64,000 nt of DNA from Pseudomonas entomophila (GCF_018417595.1 NZ_CP070982.1:1265501-1329500), one strand, 5' to 3'. Counted from the first letter of the stretch, positions 21,125 to 30,930 are shown. The notes: a model not told the origin generated them from the sequence alone. Numbers and translations are program-made.

Positions 21125-22234
21125 TCAGTGCGCCGAACTGTAGCGGCGCACGCCGTTTTCCTGGCGTGGCAACTGGGCCGCGACGCTGCCAGGCACCGGG
21201 AACAACACCAGGTGATCAGCCGCCACGGCGATACCGACATCCTGGCCGACCTGGTGGTCGATGTGGCTGGGGAAGATAGCCTCGAGCTGACTGCCGGTGG
21301 CCAGTTGCAGGCGATACAAGGTCGAAGCGCCGAGGAAACTCTTGCCAACGACCTGCGCCCGCAGCCCGCTGTCAGGCGCGTGGAGAATGTCGTCAGGGCG
21401 CAATAGCACATCCACCGAGCTGCCCAAGGCCATGGTGTAGGCGCGATTGCCACGCAACTCGCCGAGCTCGGTGACTACCGCGTCATGGCTGGTCATCTGG
21501 CCACGAATGAAGTAGCCCTGGCCGATGAAGCTGGCGACAAAGGGCGTCTGCGGTTCGTGGTACAGGTTGTAGGGTGTGTCCCATTGCTCCAGGCGGCCCT
21601 CCTTGAACACACCGACGTGATCGCTGACGGCGAAGGCTTCCTCCTGGTCATGGGTGACCAGGATGGCACTGGTGCCGCGGCTCTTGAGAATGTCGCGCAC
21701 TTCATGGCTGAGGCGTCGGCGCAGTTCCACGTCGAGGTTGGAGAACGGTTCGTCGAGCAGCAGCAGCTGTGGCTCAGGCGCCAGGGCGCGGGCCAGCGCC
21801 ACGCGTTGCTGCTGGCCGCCGGACAGCTCGTGCGGGTAGCGCCCGCCGAGGCCGCCAAGCTTGACCAGTTCGAGCATCTCTTCGACGACTTGCGCCTGGC
21901 GTGGGTGCTTGCCAATGCCGAAGGCGATGTTCTGCGCCACGGTGAGGTGGGGGAACAGCGCATAGTCCTGAAACACCATGCCGATTCGGCGCTTCTCCGG
22001 TGCCAGGGTGAACCCTGCGCGGGAGATGACCTCGCCAGCCAGCTGGATCTCGCCTTCGTGCACCGGCTCGAAGCCGGCGATGGCGCGAAGCGTCGTGGTC
22101 TTGCCGCAACCGGAAGACCCCAGCAGGCAACCAATGTCGCCTGCGTTCAGGTGCAGGTTGAGGTTCTGGACGATGCGCTGGTCGCCATAGCCGCAGGCGA
22201 GGTTGCGCAGGTTGAGCAGTAGGGGTTGACTCAT
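21125..22234 (-). CDS. Orphan ABC transporter ATPase (FbpC/PotA-like)
   Basis: A 369-residue ABC ATPase with a C-terminal TOBE-like domain. It shows Walker [11 protein letters not shown]-loop [10 protein letters not shown], signature LSGGQQQR, Walker [13 protein letters not shown] and [14 protein letters not shown]. It most resembles ferric-iron or spermidine importer ATPases. No permease or binding protein is adjacent. Its ATG overlaps the argF stop by 4 bp, so its translation is coupled to an arginine-synthesis gene. The transported substrate cannot be told from sequence. Confidence 0.85.
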   Translation of the reverse strand: MSQPLLLNLRNLACGYGDQRIVQNLNLHLNAGDIGCLLGSSGCGKTTTLRAIAGFEPVHEGEIQLAGEVISRAGFTLAPEKRRIGMVFQDYALFPHLTVAQNIAFGIGKHPRQAQVVEEMLELVKLGGLGGRYPHELSGGQQQRVALARALAPEPQLLLLDEPFSNLDVELRRRLSHEVRDILKSRGTSAILVTHDQEEAFAVSDHVGVFKEGRLEQWDTPYNLYHEPQTPFVASFIGQGYFIRGQMTSHDAVVTELGELRGNRAYTMALGSSVDVLLRPDDILHAPDSGLRAQVVGKSFLGASTLYRLQLATGSQLEAIFPSHIDHQVGQDVGIAVAADHLVLFPVPGSVAAQLPRQENGVRRYSSAH

Positions 22235-23151
22235 GCGTGGTGGTAAGCCGGTTCTACAAGGAATTCCAGGAGGGCCTTCTGTGCATGCAGGCGGTTCTCA
22301 GCCTCGTCCCAGGCGACCGAGCGTGGGTCGTCGAGCAGGTCCTGGCTGATCTCCTCGCCACGGTGGGCGGGCAGGCAGTGCATGAACAGAGCGTCGGGTG
22401 CCGCCAGGTCGAGCAGCTCGCGGGTGACCTGGTAAGGCGCGAAATGCGCCAGGCGCCGTGCAGTTTCCTCTTCCTGGCCCATGGAAGTCCAGACATCCGT
22501 GGTCACCAGGTGGGCGCCGCGCACGGCTTCCTTGGGGTCACGGATGATCTGCACGCGCTCGCCACCCAGTTGCAGGAAGCGTGGATCGGGCTCGTAACCT
22601 TCGGGGCAGGCGATGCGCAGTTGGAAGTCGAACTGCACGGCGGCCTCGATATAGGAGTTGCACATGTTGAAACCATCGCCGATCCAGGTCACGGTCTTGC
22701 CCTGGATCGAGCCGCGCTGCTCCATGAATGTCTGCATGTCGGCCAGCAACTGACAGGGGTGCGACTCGTCCGAAAGACCATTGATCACCGGCACCTTCGA
22801 GTGGGCGGCGAATTCGGTGAGGGTGCTGTGGGCGTGGGTGCGGATCATCACCGCATCGACCATGCTCGACAGCACGATGGCGCTGTCGGCGATGGGTTCG
22901 CCACGGCCCAGCTGCGTGTCGCGGGGCGACAGGAAGATGGCCTGGCCGCCGAGTTGGATCATGCCGGCTTCGAAGGATACGCGGGTACGGGTGGAAGACT
23001 TCTCGAAGATCATCCCCAGCACGCGGCTCTTCAGCGGCTCGAACAATACGCCGCGCTTGCGCAGGTCCTTCAGCTCGATGCCTCGACGGATCACGCCGAG
23101 CAGTTCGTCAGCAGTGAAATCCATCAGGGAGAGAAAGTGCCTTGCGCTCAT
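22231..23151 (-). CDS. argF: Anabolic ornithine carbamoyltransferase ArgF
   Basis: A 306-residue OTCase that makes citrulline from ornithine and carbamoyl phosphate. The carbamoyl phosphate motif is SSTRTR (about residues 52-57), followed by [22 protein letters not shown] and the ornithine-loop [12 protein letters not shown] with catalytic Cys. Length fits the anabolic enzyme. It probably forms an operon with the downstream ABC ATPase. The promoter region carries tandem ArgR-like half-sites. The next step, argG, is about 8 kb away. Confidence 0.97.
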   Translation of the reverse strand: MSARHFLSLMDFTADELLGVIRRGIELKDLRKRGVLFEPLKSRVLGMIFEKSSTRTRVSFEAGMIQLGGQAIFLSPRDTQLGRGEPIADSAIVLSSMVDAVMIRTHAHSTLTEFAAHSKVPVINGLSDESHPCQLLADMQTFMEQRGSIQGKTVTWIGDGFNMCNSYIEAAVQFDFQLRIACPEGYEPDPRFLQLGGERVQIIRDPKEAVRGAHLVTTDVWTSMGQEEETARRLAHFAPYQVTRELLDLAAPDALFMHCLPAHRGEEISQDLLDDPRSVAWDEAENRLHAQKALLEFLVEPAYHHA

Positions 23152-23514
23152 GATTGACTACCTTATCTGCAACGGTGTGCAGGTCGACCGTATGGTTTTT
23201 TTGACAACGGGGGTGACCTGCGGCGTAAACCGCACGGGGCGGACGGAATAGGGAAAGGCGCAATACTATAATTAAATGTCGCCTCAAACCAAGAGGGGAA
23301 ACAGCGGCTCTGTATCGGAGGGTGTCGCAAGCCCTTGGAGCCAGGCTGTTTTTTATTTGCTACAGAGGTTGTACACGGCTCAACGAGCCTTTGGCAAACC
23401 CGCCGTCGTGAATCGTGCGCCTGATGTCGCCCGATTCACACCGCGAACCTCACTGGCACGCCTGCGGCGGTCGGCGCATAGTCGTTCATCCAGAACAACA
23501 AGGCAGAGGCGGCC
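23152..23514. other. Divergent intergenic region argF / molybdopterin oxidoreductase
   Basis: 363 bp without a gene. It holds the argF leader (about 100 bp), an argF promoter with ArgR-like half-sites near 23256-23292, and about 200 bp before the oxidoreductase in which I recognise nothing further. Confidence 0.6.
23256..23292. promoter_or_regulatory. argF promoter with tandem ArgR-like half-sites
   Basis: TGTCGC-N8-AA at 23277-23292 matches the Pseudomonas ArgR half-site consensus as I recall it. AGGCGC-N8-AA lies exactly 21 bp away in the same orientation. On the minus strand a -10 like TATAGT and a -35 like TTGGTT (16-bp spacing) overlap the half-sites, which fits repression by arginine. 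Confidence 0.55.
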
Positions 23515-25623
23515 ATGACCAAGACCCTGCATCACCGAGCCTGTCATTTGTGCGAGGCCATCTGCGGCCTGAGCATCGAAGTCACTCATGAAGCCGATGG
23601 GCGGGCGCGCATCAGTTCGATCAAAGGCGACCCGCAGGACCCGTTCAGCCGTGGTCATATCTGCCCCAAGGCGGTCGCGCTGCAGGATATCCAGGAGGAC
23701 CCCGATCGCCTGCGCCAGCCCCATAGGCGCAGCGGCGAACAATGGCAGGCAATCAGCTGGGACGAGGCCTTCGAGTTTGCCGCCGAGCGTCTGTGGGCGG
23801 TCCAGCAGAGCCATGGGCGCAATGCCGTGGCGGTGTACCAGGGCAACCCCAGCGTGCATAACTACGGCCTGATGACCCACAGCAATTATTTCCTGGGGCT
23901 TCTGAAGACCCGAAATCGCTATTCCGCCACCTCGGTGGACCAACTACCCCAGCACCTGGTCAGCCACCTGATGTATGGGCATGGCCTGCTACTGCCGATC
24001 CCGGATATCGATCACACCGACTTCATGCTCATCCTCGGTGGCAACCCGCTGGCTTCCAACGGCAGCATCATGACCGTGCCGGATGTGGAGAAACGCTTGA
24101 AGGCACTGAAGGCCAGGGGAGGGCGGCTGGTGGTGGTCGACCCTCGGCGCAGCGAGACGGCGGCGATGGCCGACACGCACTTGTTCATCCGCCCCGGTGG
24201 TGATGCGGCGCTGTTGTGTGGGGTATTGCACACCCTGTTCGCCGAGAACCTGGGCCGTGGCTCGCACCTGCCAGTCAATGGCCTGGAGCAGGTGCGTGAG
24301 GCTATCGCTCCCTTCGACGTTGGCGCCATGAGTGAGTTGTGTGGTGTAGCGCAGGACGATATCCGTCAACTGGCTCGTGACTTCGCTGCCGCCGAAAGGG
24401 CTGTGTGCTATGGCCGGATGGGTGTATCCACCCAGGCATTCGGCTCGCTGTGCCACTGGCTGGTGCAGTTGATCAACCTGGTCACCGGCAACCTCGATCG
24501 CGAAGGGGGCGCCTTGTGTACCGAGCCTGCGGTGGATCTGGTCGCCAGCACTTCGGGTGGCCATTTCAACCAATGGCAGAGCCGGGTTTCCGGCCTGCCA
24601 GAGTACGCTGGCGAGTTGCCGGTTTCGGCATTGGCCGAGGAAATCCTCGAACCCGGCGAAGGGCAGGTGCGGGCATTGGTGACGGTGGCCGGCAACCCGG
24701 TGTTGTCCACACCCAACGGCCGGCGCCTGGACGAGGCGCTGACGGGGCTCGACTTCATGCTCAGCATCGATCTGTACATCAATGAGACCACCCGTCATGC
24801 GGACCTGATCCTACCCTCAACCTCAGCGCTGGAAAACGACCATTACGATTCCACGTTCAATCTGTTGGCAGTGCGCAATGTCACCCGTTTCAACCGAGCG
24901 ATCCTGCCCAAGCCTGAAGGCGCCTTGCATGACTGGGAGATTTTCGTCGGTCTGGCGAAGGCGTTCGCCAGGCGGGCGCAGGTCGAACTCAAGGCGACGC
25001 TCCCTCCGGCGCAGATGATCGACCTCGCCCTGCGCAAAGGGCGTCATGGCGACTTGTCGCCGCTGCAGTTGTCCGTACAGGCGCTCAAGCAGCATCCGCA
25101 CGGCCTGGACCTGGGGCCGTTGCGGCCGAACCTTGCGGCGCGCCTGGGCACGGCCAGCCGGGCGGTCGAGGCGGCGCCCGCGGTGCTGCTCGCCGACTTG
25201 CAGAGGCTTGCCCGGCAGGTGCCGCTCGCCCCTGGGCAACTGCTGCTGATCGGCCGTCGCCATGTGCGCAGCAACAATTCATGGATGCACAACTTTCATC
25301 GACTGGTGAAAGGCAAGCCACGCCATCAGTTGCTGATGCATCCGGACGACTTGCGCCTGCGGCAATTGCAGGACGGCCAGACCGTTCGAGTGCGTTCGCG
25401 CACCGGTGCGCTCGAAGTGCAGGTGCAGGCCAGCGAGGAGATGATGCCAGGCGTGGTCAGCCTGCCCCATGGCTATGGCCACGCCCGCCAGGGCGCGCAG
25501 TTGCAGATCGCCAGCGCGCAGCCCGGTGTGAGTGCCAACGACCTGACCGACGAGCACTTGCGCGACGGAGTTTCCGGCAATGCCGCGCTCAATGGGGTGC
25601 CGGTTGAGGTGGAAGCCGCCTGA
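23515..25623 (+). CDS. Molybdopterin-dependent oxidoreductase (DMSO reductase family)
   Basis: A 702-residue catalytic-subunit-type protein. The N-terminal [4Fe-4S] motif has Cys10, Cys13, Cys17 and Cys50, then the Mo-bis-MGD binding core (LILGGNPLASNGS, VVVDPRRSET, RPGGDAALLCG) and a C-terminal cofactor domain (from about residue 590, GVVSLPHGYGHARQGAQ). No Tat signal, so it is probably cytoplasmic. The residue aligned with the usual Mo ligand falls in SATSVDQ (about 137-143) with no Cys or Sec there, so the ligand may be Ser or Asp. No partner subunit or cofactor gene is adjacent. The substrate is unknown. Confidence 0.88.
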   Translation: MTKTLHHRACHLCEAICGLSIEVTHEADGRARISSIKGDPQDPFSRGHICPKAVALQDIQEDPDRLRQPHRRSGEQWQAISWDEAFEFAAERLWAVQQSHGRNAVAVYQGNPSVHNYGLMTHSNYFLGLLKTRNRYSATSVDQLPQHLVSHLMYGHGLLLPIPDIDHTDFMLILGGNPLASNGSIMTVPDVEKRLKALKARGGRLVVVDPRRSETAAMADTHLFIRPGGDAALLCGVLHTLFAENLGRGSHLPVNGLEQVREAIAPFDVGAMSELCGVAQDDIRQLARDFAAAERAVCYGRMGVSTQAFGSLCHWLVQLINLVTGNLDREGGALCTEPAVDLVASTSGGHFNQWQSRVSGLPEYAGELPVSALAEEILEPGEGQVRALVTVAGNPVLSTPNGRRLDEALTGLDFMLSIDLYINETTRHADLILPSTSALENDHYDSTFNLLAVRNVTRFNRAILPKPEGALHDWEIFVGLAKAFARRAQVELKATLPPAQMIDLALRKGRHGDLSPLQLSVQALKQHPHGLDLGPLRPNLAARLGTASRAVEAAPAVLLADLQRLARQVPLAPGQLLLIGRRHVRSNNSWMHNFHRLVKGKPRHQLLMHPDDLRLRQLQDGQTVRVRSRTGALEVQVQASEEMMPGVVSLPHGYGHARQGAQLQIASAQPGVSANDLTDEHLRDGVSGNAALNGVPVEVEAA

Positions 25624-25714
25624 CGATCGGCAAGGCCGAGCATGCCGCTCGGCTTTCCGTTACAATGCGCCACCGTGCCGACGATCACGTCGGAAAGTTC
25701 AGCCGAGGTGCTTC

Positions 25715-26050
25715 ATGGATATCATCGAAACAATCAAAGAGCAGATCGCCAACAACACCATTCTGCTTTACATGAAAGGCTCGCCGAATGCCCCGCAGTG
25801 CGGCTTCTCGGCCAAGGCGGCGCAAGCCGTGATGGGTTGTGGCGAGAAGTTCGCCTACGTCGACATCCTGCAGAACCCGGAAATCCGCGCCAACCTGCCC
25901 AAGTACGCCAACTGGCCGACCTTCCCGCAACTGTGGGTCGCCGGTGAACTGGTTGGTGGCAGTGACATCATGAGCGAGATGTTCGCCAACGGCGAACTGC
26001 AGGCTCTTATCAAGGAAGCTGCCGCCAAGGCCAAGGCTTCCGAGGCCTGA
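25715..26050 (+). CDS. grxD: Monothiol glutaredoxin Grx4
   Basis: A 111-residue CGFS-type glutaredoxin with active-site Cys29 (PQCGFS), KYANWPTFPQLWVAGELVGGSDI for glutathione binding, and a short Ala/Lys-rich tail. Members carry [2Fe-2S] clusters as glutathione-bridged dimers and pass them to apo-proteins with BolA partners. The start at 25715 follows GAGGTG. It sits beside the iron-storage genes bfr and bfd. A strong terminator follows. Confidence 0.95.
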   Translation: MDIIETIKEQIANNTILLYMKGSPNAPQCGFSAKAAQAVMGCGEKFAYVDILQNPEIRANLPKYANWPTFPQLWVAGELVGGSDIMSEMFANGELQALIKEAAAKAKASEA

Positions 26051-26066
26051 TCCGGCCCTTGCACAC

Positions 26067-26095
26067 AAAAAGCCCCGCGATTGCGGGGCTTTTTG
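26067..26095 (+). terminator. Rho-independent terminator after grxD
   Basis: Stem AGCCCCGC / GCGGGGCT with loop GATT, A-run before and T-run after. It works in both directions in principle. Confidence 0.9.
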
Positions 26096-26133
26096 TTTTC
26101 TGAATCGACTCGGCGCGTGCTTTTGTAGGGTCT

Positions 26134-26213
26134 GTAGGAGCGGCTTTAGCCGCGATCACCCGCAAGGCGGGTGCCATGCACCGCATTGCCTTCATCGCGG
26201 CTAAAGCCCCTAC
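26134..26213. repeat. REP inverted pair
   Basis: Two facing copies of the GTAGGAGCGGCTTTAGCC-type element (26134-26156 and 26194-26213) separated by a CCCGC-rich spacer. This is the common REP family of the P. putida group. It lies between the converging grxD and bfr genes. Confidence 0.85.
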
Positions 26214-26225
26214 CGGCAAGTGGGC

Positions 26226-26699
26226 TTATTCTTCGCCCATCTGCGATTGCAGGTAGTTCTCGATGCCGATCTTGTCGATCAGGCCCAGTTGAGTCTCCAG
26301 CCAGTCGATGTGCTCTTCCTCGGATTCGAGGATGTCTTCGAGCAATTCACGGGAGCCGAAATCGCCAGCGGTTTCGCAATGGGCGATGGCGGCCTTGAGG
26401 TCGGCGTGGCCCTTCTTCTCGATCTTCAGGTCGCACTCGAGCATCTCTTTGGTGTGCTCGCCGATCAGCAGCTTGCCCAGGTCCTGGACGTTGGGGATAC
26501 CTTCGAGGAAGAGAATACGCTTGATCAGTTTGTCAGCGTGCTTCATCTCGTCGATGGATTCCTTGTACTCGTGCTTGCCGAGCTTGTTCAGGCCCCAATC
26601 TTCGTACATGCGCGCATGCAGGAAGTACTGGTTGATTGCGACCAGCTCGTTTCCGAGGATCTTGTTGAGATGCTGGATGACGCTTACGTCGCCTTTCAT
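26226..26699 (-). CDS. bfr: Bacterioferritin (BfrB type)
   Basis: A 157-residue haem-containing ferritin that forms 24-mers storing iron. The dinuclear ferroxidase ligands are visible: Glu18, Glu51, His54, Glu94, and Glu127/His130 in ESEEEHIDW. Met52, the haem axial ligand between dimers, is present (EMKHADK). An ATG upstream is in frame, but MKGD at 26699 is the family start. It faces bfd, whose product releases stored iron. Confidence 0.96.
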   Translation of the reverse strand: MKGDVSVIQHLNKILGNELVAINQYFLHARMYEDWGLNKLGKHEYKESIDEMKHADKLIKRILFLEGIPNVQDLGKLLIGEHTKEMLECDLKIEKKGHADLKAAIAHCETAGDFGSRELLEDILESEEEHIDWLETQLGLIDKIGIENYLQSQMGEE

Positions 26700-26858
26700 G
26701 ATGGGGTCCTGCCCTGTGGAAGTTGAGCCAATGGCCACAAGTTTGAGCCTGGCTACCCCCTATGTCAAACCTAAGTTATTGAATAATAAGTGAAATTTAA
26801 TAGGAATAAGAATGTTTGTGAACCGCGTTATGGCGCTAACTTATTGAATTACAGGCAT

Positions 26859-26884
26859 AAAAAAACCGGACGCGGGGTCCGGTT
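26859..26884 (-). terminator. Rho-independent terminator after bfd
   Basis: On the minus strand, stem AACCGGAC / GTCCGGTT with a 5-nt loop followed by a run of seven T. It ends bfd transcription before bfr. Confidence 0.85.
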
Positions 26885-26901
26885 CTTCAAATTCTGTTTT
26901 G

Positions 26902-27123
26902 TTACGCCGCGTTGAATTCAACGGGGTAGGGCAGCACGGCCTGTTGGCTGAGTTGCAGCTCGGTCAGGGTTTCACGCACCACCTGCTTGGCGAGGCAGGC
27001 GCACTTGCCACATTGGCTGGCGACATTGGTGGCGGCTCGAACTTCCTTGTAGCTGCAGCATCCTTCGTAGATCGCATCGCGGATCTGTCCGTCGGTGACA
27101 CCGACACAAAGACACACATACAT
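26902..27123 (-). CDS. bfd: Bacterioferritin-associated ferredoxin Bfd
   Basis: A 73-residue [2Fe-2S] protein with ligands Cys4, Cys6, Cys38 and Cys41 (MYVCLC and SQCGKC). It docks on bacterioferritin and reduces the core through the haem, mobilising iron under starvation. The ATG at 27123 starts the conserved MYVCLC; the frame is open further up but unrelated. Fur-like hexamers lie about 40-55 bp upstream. Linkage to bfr is conserved in Pseudomonas. Confidence 0.95.
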   Translation of the reverse strand: MYVCLCVGVTDGQIRDAIYEGCCSYKEVRAATNVASQCGKCACLAKQVVRETLTELQLSQQAVLPYPVEFNAA

Positions 27124-27161
27124 AAGGGCTAACCATCGCGGGTTGAGTCGATGGGTTGGAG

Positions 27162-27179
27162 AGTAATGGTAATGAGAAT
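27162..27179 (-). promoter_or_regulatory. Putative Fur box upstream of bfd
   Basis: Three adjacent hexamers AGTAAT-GGTAAT-GAGAAT resemble the repeated GATAAT unit of Fur sites. Iron repression of bfd is established in P. aeruginosa; the exact site here is inferred. Confidence 0.5.
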
Positions 27180-27336
27180 GCTTGTCAAAGCACTTTCTGA
27201 AAGGGCTGTCCTTGAGCGACCGGTGGTAGAGATTCGGCCTGTCACCATAAGCCGTGTATGATGGTCGGCCTTTGTCGGATTCCGGGTGGGCCTGTCTCAT
27301 CCGGACAAGGTTTTACCCCTCATCAGGAGAAATCGA

Positions 27337-27939
27337 ATGAGTGTACTCGTAGGCAAAAAAGCCCCTGACTTCACCGTACCGGCCGTGCTGGGCAACGGCG
27401 AGATCGTCGACAGCTTCAACCTGGCCTCGGCCATCAAAGGCAAGTACGGCCTGGTGTTCTTCTACCCGCTGGACTTCACCTTCGTCTGCCCGTCCGAGCT
27501 GATCGCCCTGGACCACCGCATCCCTGACTTCCAGGCACGCAACGTGGAAGTGATCGGCGTGTCGATCGACTCGCACTTCACCCACAACGCCTGGCGTAAC
27601 ACCCCGGTCAACAACGGCGGCATCGGCCAGGTCAAGTACACCTTGGCTGCCGACATGACCCACGAAATCTGCAAGGCCTACGACGTCGAGTCCGAAGGCG
27701 GCGTGGCCTTCCGTGGTGCCTTCCTGATCGACACCAACGGTGTTGTCCGTTCGCAGATCGTCAACGACCTGCCGCTGGGTCGCAACATGGACGAGCTGCT
27801 GCGCCTGGTCGACGCCCTGCAATTCCACGAAGAGCACGGTGAAGTCTGCCCGGCCAACTGGAAGAAAGGCGACAAGGGCATGAACGCTTCGCCGGAAGGT
27901 GTCGCGGCTTACCTGAGCGAGAACGCTGGCAAGCTGTAA
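27337..27939 (+). CDS. Typical 2-Cys peroxiredoxin (AhpC/Tsa family)
   Basis: A 200-residue peroxiredoxin. The peroxidatic Cys51 lies in DFTFVCPSE and the resolving Cys171 in GEVCPANW. It reduces hydrogen peroxide and organic peroxides, with electrons from thioredoxin or an AhpF-like reductase. The ATG at 27337 follows AGGAG; an upstream in-frame start lacks one. It is close to the iron genes, and a strong terminator follows. It differs from the AhpC of the ahpCF locus, which is not in this window. Confidence 0.93.
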   Translation: MSVLVGKKAPDFTVPAVLGNGEIVDSFNLASAIKGKYGLVFFYPLDFTFVCPSELIALDHRIPDFQARNVEVIGVSIDSHFTHNAWRNTPVNNGGIGQVKYTLAADMTHEICKAYDVESEGGVAFRGAFLIDTNGVVRSQIVNDLPLGRNMDELLRLVDALQFHEEHGEVCPANWKKGDKGMNASPEGVAAYLSENAGKL

Positions 27940-27952
27940 TCGCCACGCGAAT

Positions 27953-27983
27953 AAAAAAACCGGCCTCCGTGGCCGGTTTTTTT
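27953..27983 (+). terminator. Rho-independent terminator after the peroxiredoxin gene
   Basis: Stem AAACCGGCC / GGCCGGTTT with loop TCCGT, flanked by runs of A and T. Confidence 0.9.
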
Positions 27984-27989
27984 ATTTCA

Positions 27990-28073
27990 AGCTTCAAGCT
28001 GTAAGCGACAAGAAAGAAGCAGGGCGCATGCCACTTGCTTTTCCTTGTCGCTTGAAGCTCGTGGCTTGCAGCT
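27990..28073. repeat. AAGCTTCAAGCT-type inverted repeat
   Basis: AAGCGACAAG (28003-28012) is inverted at 28044-28053, with imperfect continuation on both sides (AGCTTCAAGCT against GAAGCTCGTGGC). It lies just after the rnt stop codon. A related element is at 46410-46471. Confidence 0.55.
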
Positions 28074-28747
28074 CAATCGTTGAAATCGCGCCAGCCGCCC
28101 ATTTCTTTCCAGCGGTTGACGATGCCGCAGAACAGTTCGGCGGTCTTCTCGGTGTCGTAACGTGCCGAGTGGGCCTCACGACCATCAAAGTCGATGTCGG
28201 CGCTCTGGCAGGCTCGTGCCAGTACGGTCTGGCCATAGGCCAGGCCGGCGAGGGTGGCCGTGTCGAAGCTGGAGAACGGGTGGAACGGGTTGCGCTTGAT
28301 GTCGTTGCGCGCCACTGCAGCGTTGAGGAAGCCCAGGTCGAAGCTGCTGTTGTGCCCGACCAGAATTGCCCGCTTGCAACCATTGGCTTTCAAGGCCTTG
28401 CGCACACCTCGGAAGATGTCGGTGAGCGCGCTTTCCTCGCTCACCGCCATGCGCAGTGGGTGGTCGAGCTTGATGCCGGTGAATTCCAGCGCAGCCGCTT
28501 CGATGTTTGCCCCTTCGAACGGTTCGACCCGGTAGAAGTAGGTGTGCTCGGGGAACAGGAAGCCTTTTTCGTCCATGCCGATGGTCACGGCGGCGATTTC
28601 CAGCAGTGCGTCGGTGGCACTGTTGAAACCGCCCGTTTCGACATCGACGACTACCGGCAGGTAGCCGCGGAAGCGCTCGGCCATGGGGTGGCGCGAGCCG
28701 CTGCTGACCTGGCTGTCCTGATCGTCTTCGTAGAGGTCTTCGCTCAC
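28073..28747 (-). CDS. rnt: Ribonuclease T
   Basis: A 224-residue DEDD-family 3'-5' exonuclease that trims tRNA CCA ends and the 3' ends of stable RNAs. Exo I has Asp35 and Glu37 (VVDVETGG), Exo II is in [17 protein letters not shown], and Exo III is in [13 protein letters not shown]. Its start overlaps the pyrC stop by 4 bp, the usual pyrC-rnt arrangement in Pseudomonas. Confidence 0.95.
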   Translation of the reverse strand: MSEDLYEDDQDSQVSSGSRHPMAERFRGYLPVVVDVETGGFNSATDALLEIAAVTIGMDEKGFLFPEHTYFYRVEPFEGANIEAAALEFTGIKLDHPLRMAVSEESALTDIFRGVRKALKANGCKRAILVGHNSSFDLGFLNAAVARNDIKRNPFHPFSSFDTATLAGLAYGQTVLARACQSADIDFDGREAHSARYDTEKTAELFCGIVNRWKEMGGWRDFND

Positions 28748-29790
28748 GCGTTGTCCTCCAGCAGGCGCCAGCGCAGCTTTTCACCTGCACGCAACGGAAT
28801 CACGGTGTTGTCACCAAACGGCAGGCTGTCCGGCGCGGTCCATTCGTCACGCACCAGGGTGATCGTGTCGGTGTTGCGCGGCAGGCCGTAGAAGTCCGGG
28901 CCATGCTTGCTGGCGAAGCCTTCGAGCTTGTCCAGCGCGTTGCGCTGCTCGAATGCCTCGGCGTACAGCTCGATGGCGGCATAGGCGGTGTAGCAACCGG
29001 CGCAGCCGCAAGCGGCTTCCTTGGCGTGCTTGGCGTGGGGCGCCGAGTCGGTACCAAGGAAGAACTTCGGATTGCCGCTGGTGGCGGCATCCAGCAGCGC
29101 CACCTGGTGGGTGTTGCGCTTCAGGATGGGCAGGCAATAGAAGTGCGGGCGGATGCCACCGACCAGCATGTGGTTGCGGTTATACAGCAGGTGCTGGGCG
29201 GTGATGGTCGCGCCGACATTGGCCGAGGCCTCGGTGACGAACTGCGCGGCATCGGCGGTGGTGATGTGCTCGAACACCACTTTCAGCGTGGGGAAGCGTT
29301 CAACCAGGCGGCGCATGTGCTCGTCGATGAAGCGCTTCTCACGGTCGAACACGTCGATCTCGCTGCGTGTCACTTCACCATGCACCAGCAGCGGCATGCC
29401 GGTTTCGGCCAGGGCCTCGATCGCCGGGAAAATGTTGTCGATGCTGGTCACGCCCGAGTCGGAGTTGGTGGTGGCGCCGGCCGGATAGAGCTTGGCGGCA
29501 TACACGAAACCACTGGCTTTGGCCGCGCGGATATCCTCGGGGCTGGTGCGGTCGGTAAGATAGAGCACCATCAGCGGTTCGAAGCGGCTGCCGGCTGGGC
29601 GCGCGGCGAGGATGCGCTCGCGGTAGGCGCCGGCTTCAGTGGCATTGCGTACTGGTGGTACGAGATTGGGCATGATGATGGCGCGGGCGAAGGTGCGCGC
29701 CACGTCGCCGACGGTATGTTGCAGGACGGCACCATCGCGCAGATGGATGTGCCAGTCGTCGGGGCGCAGGAGGGTCAGGCGATCGGACAT
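28744..29790 (-). CDS. pyrC: Dihydroorotase PyrC
   Basis: A 348-residue class II dihydroorotase that interconverts N-carbamoyl-aspartate and dihydroorotate in pyrimidine synthesis. The zinc motif DWHIHLRDG is at the N-terminus, the carboxylated Lys region is in [14 protein letters not shown], and further metal His residues are in LVHGEVT and FEHITT. It is full length and translationally coupled to rnt. Confidence 0.96.
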   Translation of the reverse strand: MSDRLTLLRPDDWHIHLRDGAVLQHTVGDVARTFARAIIMPNLVPPVRNATEAGAYRERILAARPAGSRFEPLMVLYLTDRTSPEDIRAAKASGFVYAAKLYPAGATTNSDSGVTSIDNIFPAIEALAETGMPLLVHGEVTRSEIDVFDREKRFIDEHMRRLVERFPTLKVVFEHITTADAAQFVTEASANVGATITAQHLLYNRNHMLVGGIRPHFYCLPILKRNTHQVALLDAATSGNPKFFLGTDSAPHAKHAKEAACGCAGCYTAYAAIELYAEAFEQRNALDKLEGFASKHGPDFYGLPRNTDTITLVRDEWTAPDSLPFGDNTVIPLRAGEKLRWRLLEDNA

Positions 29791-29920
29791 TGGGAATTCC
29801 AGGCGGGTCGAACTCAGAAGCCAATCGTACCGGAAAACCCTTGTTCAAGCACGGCTATCAAGTTTTCCGACGAGCGACCGATAGCCTTGAGGTAAGCCGT
29901 CAGAATCTGTGGAGCCGCCC

Positions 29921-30898
29921 GTGCGCCAGCGTTACCTAGCCCTGTTCACCCTCGTCGCCAGCTTGCCGGCCGGGGCCCTGACCTTCCAGACTCGCGTGGA
30001 GAACGTCGCCTGGAAAGTCGAGGGTGACCAGTTCGAGTGTCGCCTGATCCAGCCGATCGACGGTTTCGGCAGCGGTGAGTTCGTGCGCCGCGCCGGCGAA
30101 CAGCCGACCTTCCAGCTGCGTTCGGACAGCAATGTGCTGGGTGCCGGCTCCGCCACCCTGCTGGCAGCGGCGGCACCCTGGCAACCGGGGCGCGGCGACG
30201 TGAACCTTGGGGCCGTGCGCATGGCCCGCACCGGGGTGTTGTTCACCTCGTCCCAGGGCCAGGCCAGCCGTTTGATCAATGGCCTGCTCGATGGTCGCAG
30301 CACGGTGGTGCGTAACTATACCGGTGAAGGTGGGCGGCCGATGGAAGTGCACGTATTGCCCGTGAGTTTCACCAAGGCCTATGGTGAGTATCAGGCGTGC
30401 GCCGCGAAACTGTTGCCGATGAACTTCGACCAGATCCGCCAGACCCAGGTCGGCTTCCCTGGCGCTGGCATCGAGCTCGACGCCTCGGGACGGGCACGGC
30501 TGGATGTGATCCTTGACTACCTGAAGGCCGACCCGTCGGTCAACCACGTCGAACTCGACGGCCATTCCGACAACAGCGGCAATCGCCTGACCAACCGCGA
30601 CACCTCCCGCCGCCGCGCCCTGGCCGTGGCCGAGTACTTGAAGGCCCATGGTGTGCCGGAAGACCAGATCACCGTGCGCTTCCATGGCGAGCGCTATCCA
30701 CTGGCCAAGAACAACAGTGCCGCCAACCGTGCGCGCAACCGCCGGGTGAATATCCAGCTCGACCGTGTGACCCCGGTGGAGAAACCGGTGGAAAAGCCCG
30801 CTGCACCTGTGGCCCCGGCCGCGGCCGCGCCGATTCCGGCCGCTCCCTCTGCTCCTGCCGCAGCCCCCGCCAAACCTCTGCCCGCAACCAAGGCCTGA
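29921..30898 (+). CDS. motY: MotY-type flagellar stator-associated protein, OmpA-like C-terminus
   Basis: A 325-residue exported protein. The GTG at 29921 with GGAG at 6 nt is preferred and gives the signal peptide [19 protein letters not shown]. Residues about 20-155 match the MotY N-terminal domain (T-ring association). Residues about 170-285 form an OmpA/Pal peptidoglycan-binding domain ([28 protein letters not shown]). The last 45 residues are Pro/Ala-rich. MotY joins the periplasmic T ring that holds the stators. The pyrC-motY-argG order is as in P. aeruginosa. Confidence 0.9.
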   Translation: MRQRYLALFTLVASLPAGALTFQTRVENVAWKVEGDQFECRLIQPIDGFGSGEFVRRAGEQPTFQLRSDSNVLGAGSATLLAAAAPWQPGRGDVNLGAVRMARTGVLFTSSQGQASRLINGLLDGRSTVVRNYTGEGGRPMEVHVLPVSFTKAYGEYQACAAKLLPMNFDQIRQTQVGFPGAGIELDASGRARLDVILDYLKADPSVNHVELDGHSDNSGNRLTNRDTSRRRALAVAEYLKAHGVPEDQITVRFHGERYPLAKNNSAANRARNRRVNIQLDRVTPVEKPVEKPAAPVAPAAAAPIPAAPSAPAAAPAKPLPATKA

Positions 30899-30930
30899 GT
30901 GCGACCACGGGTCGCGCCCTCGACAGTTCC

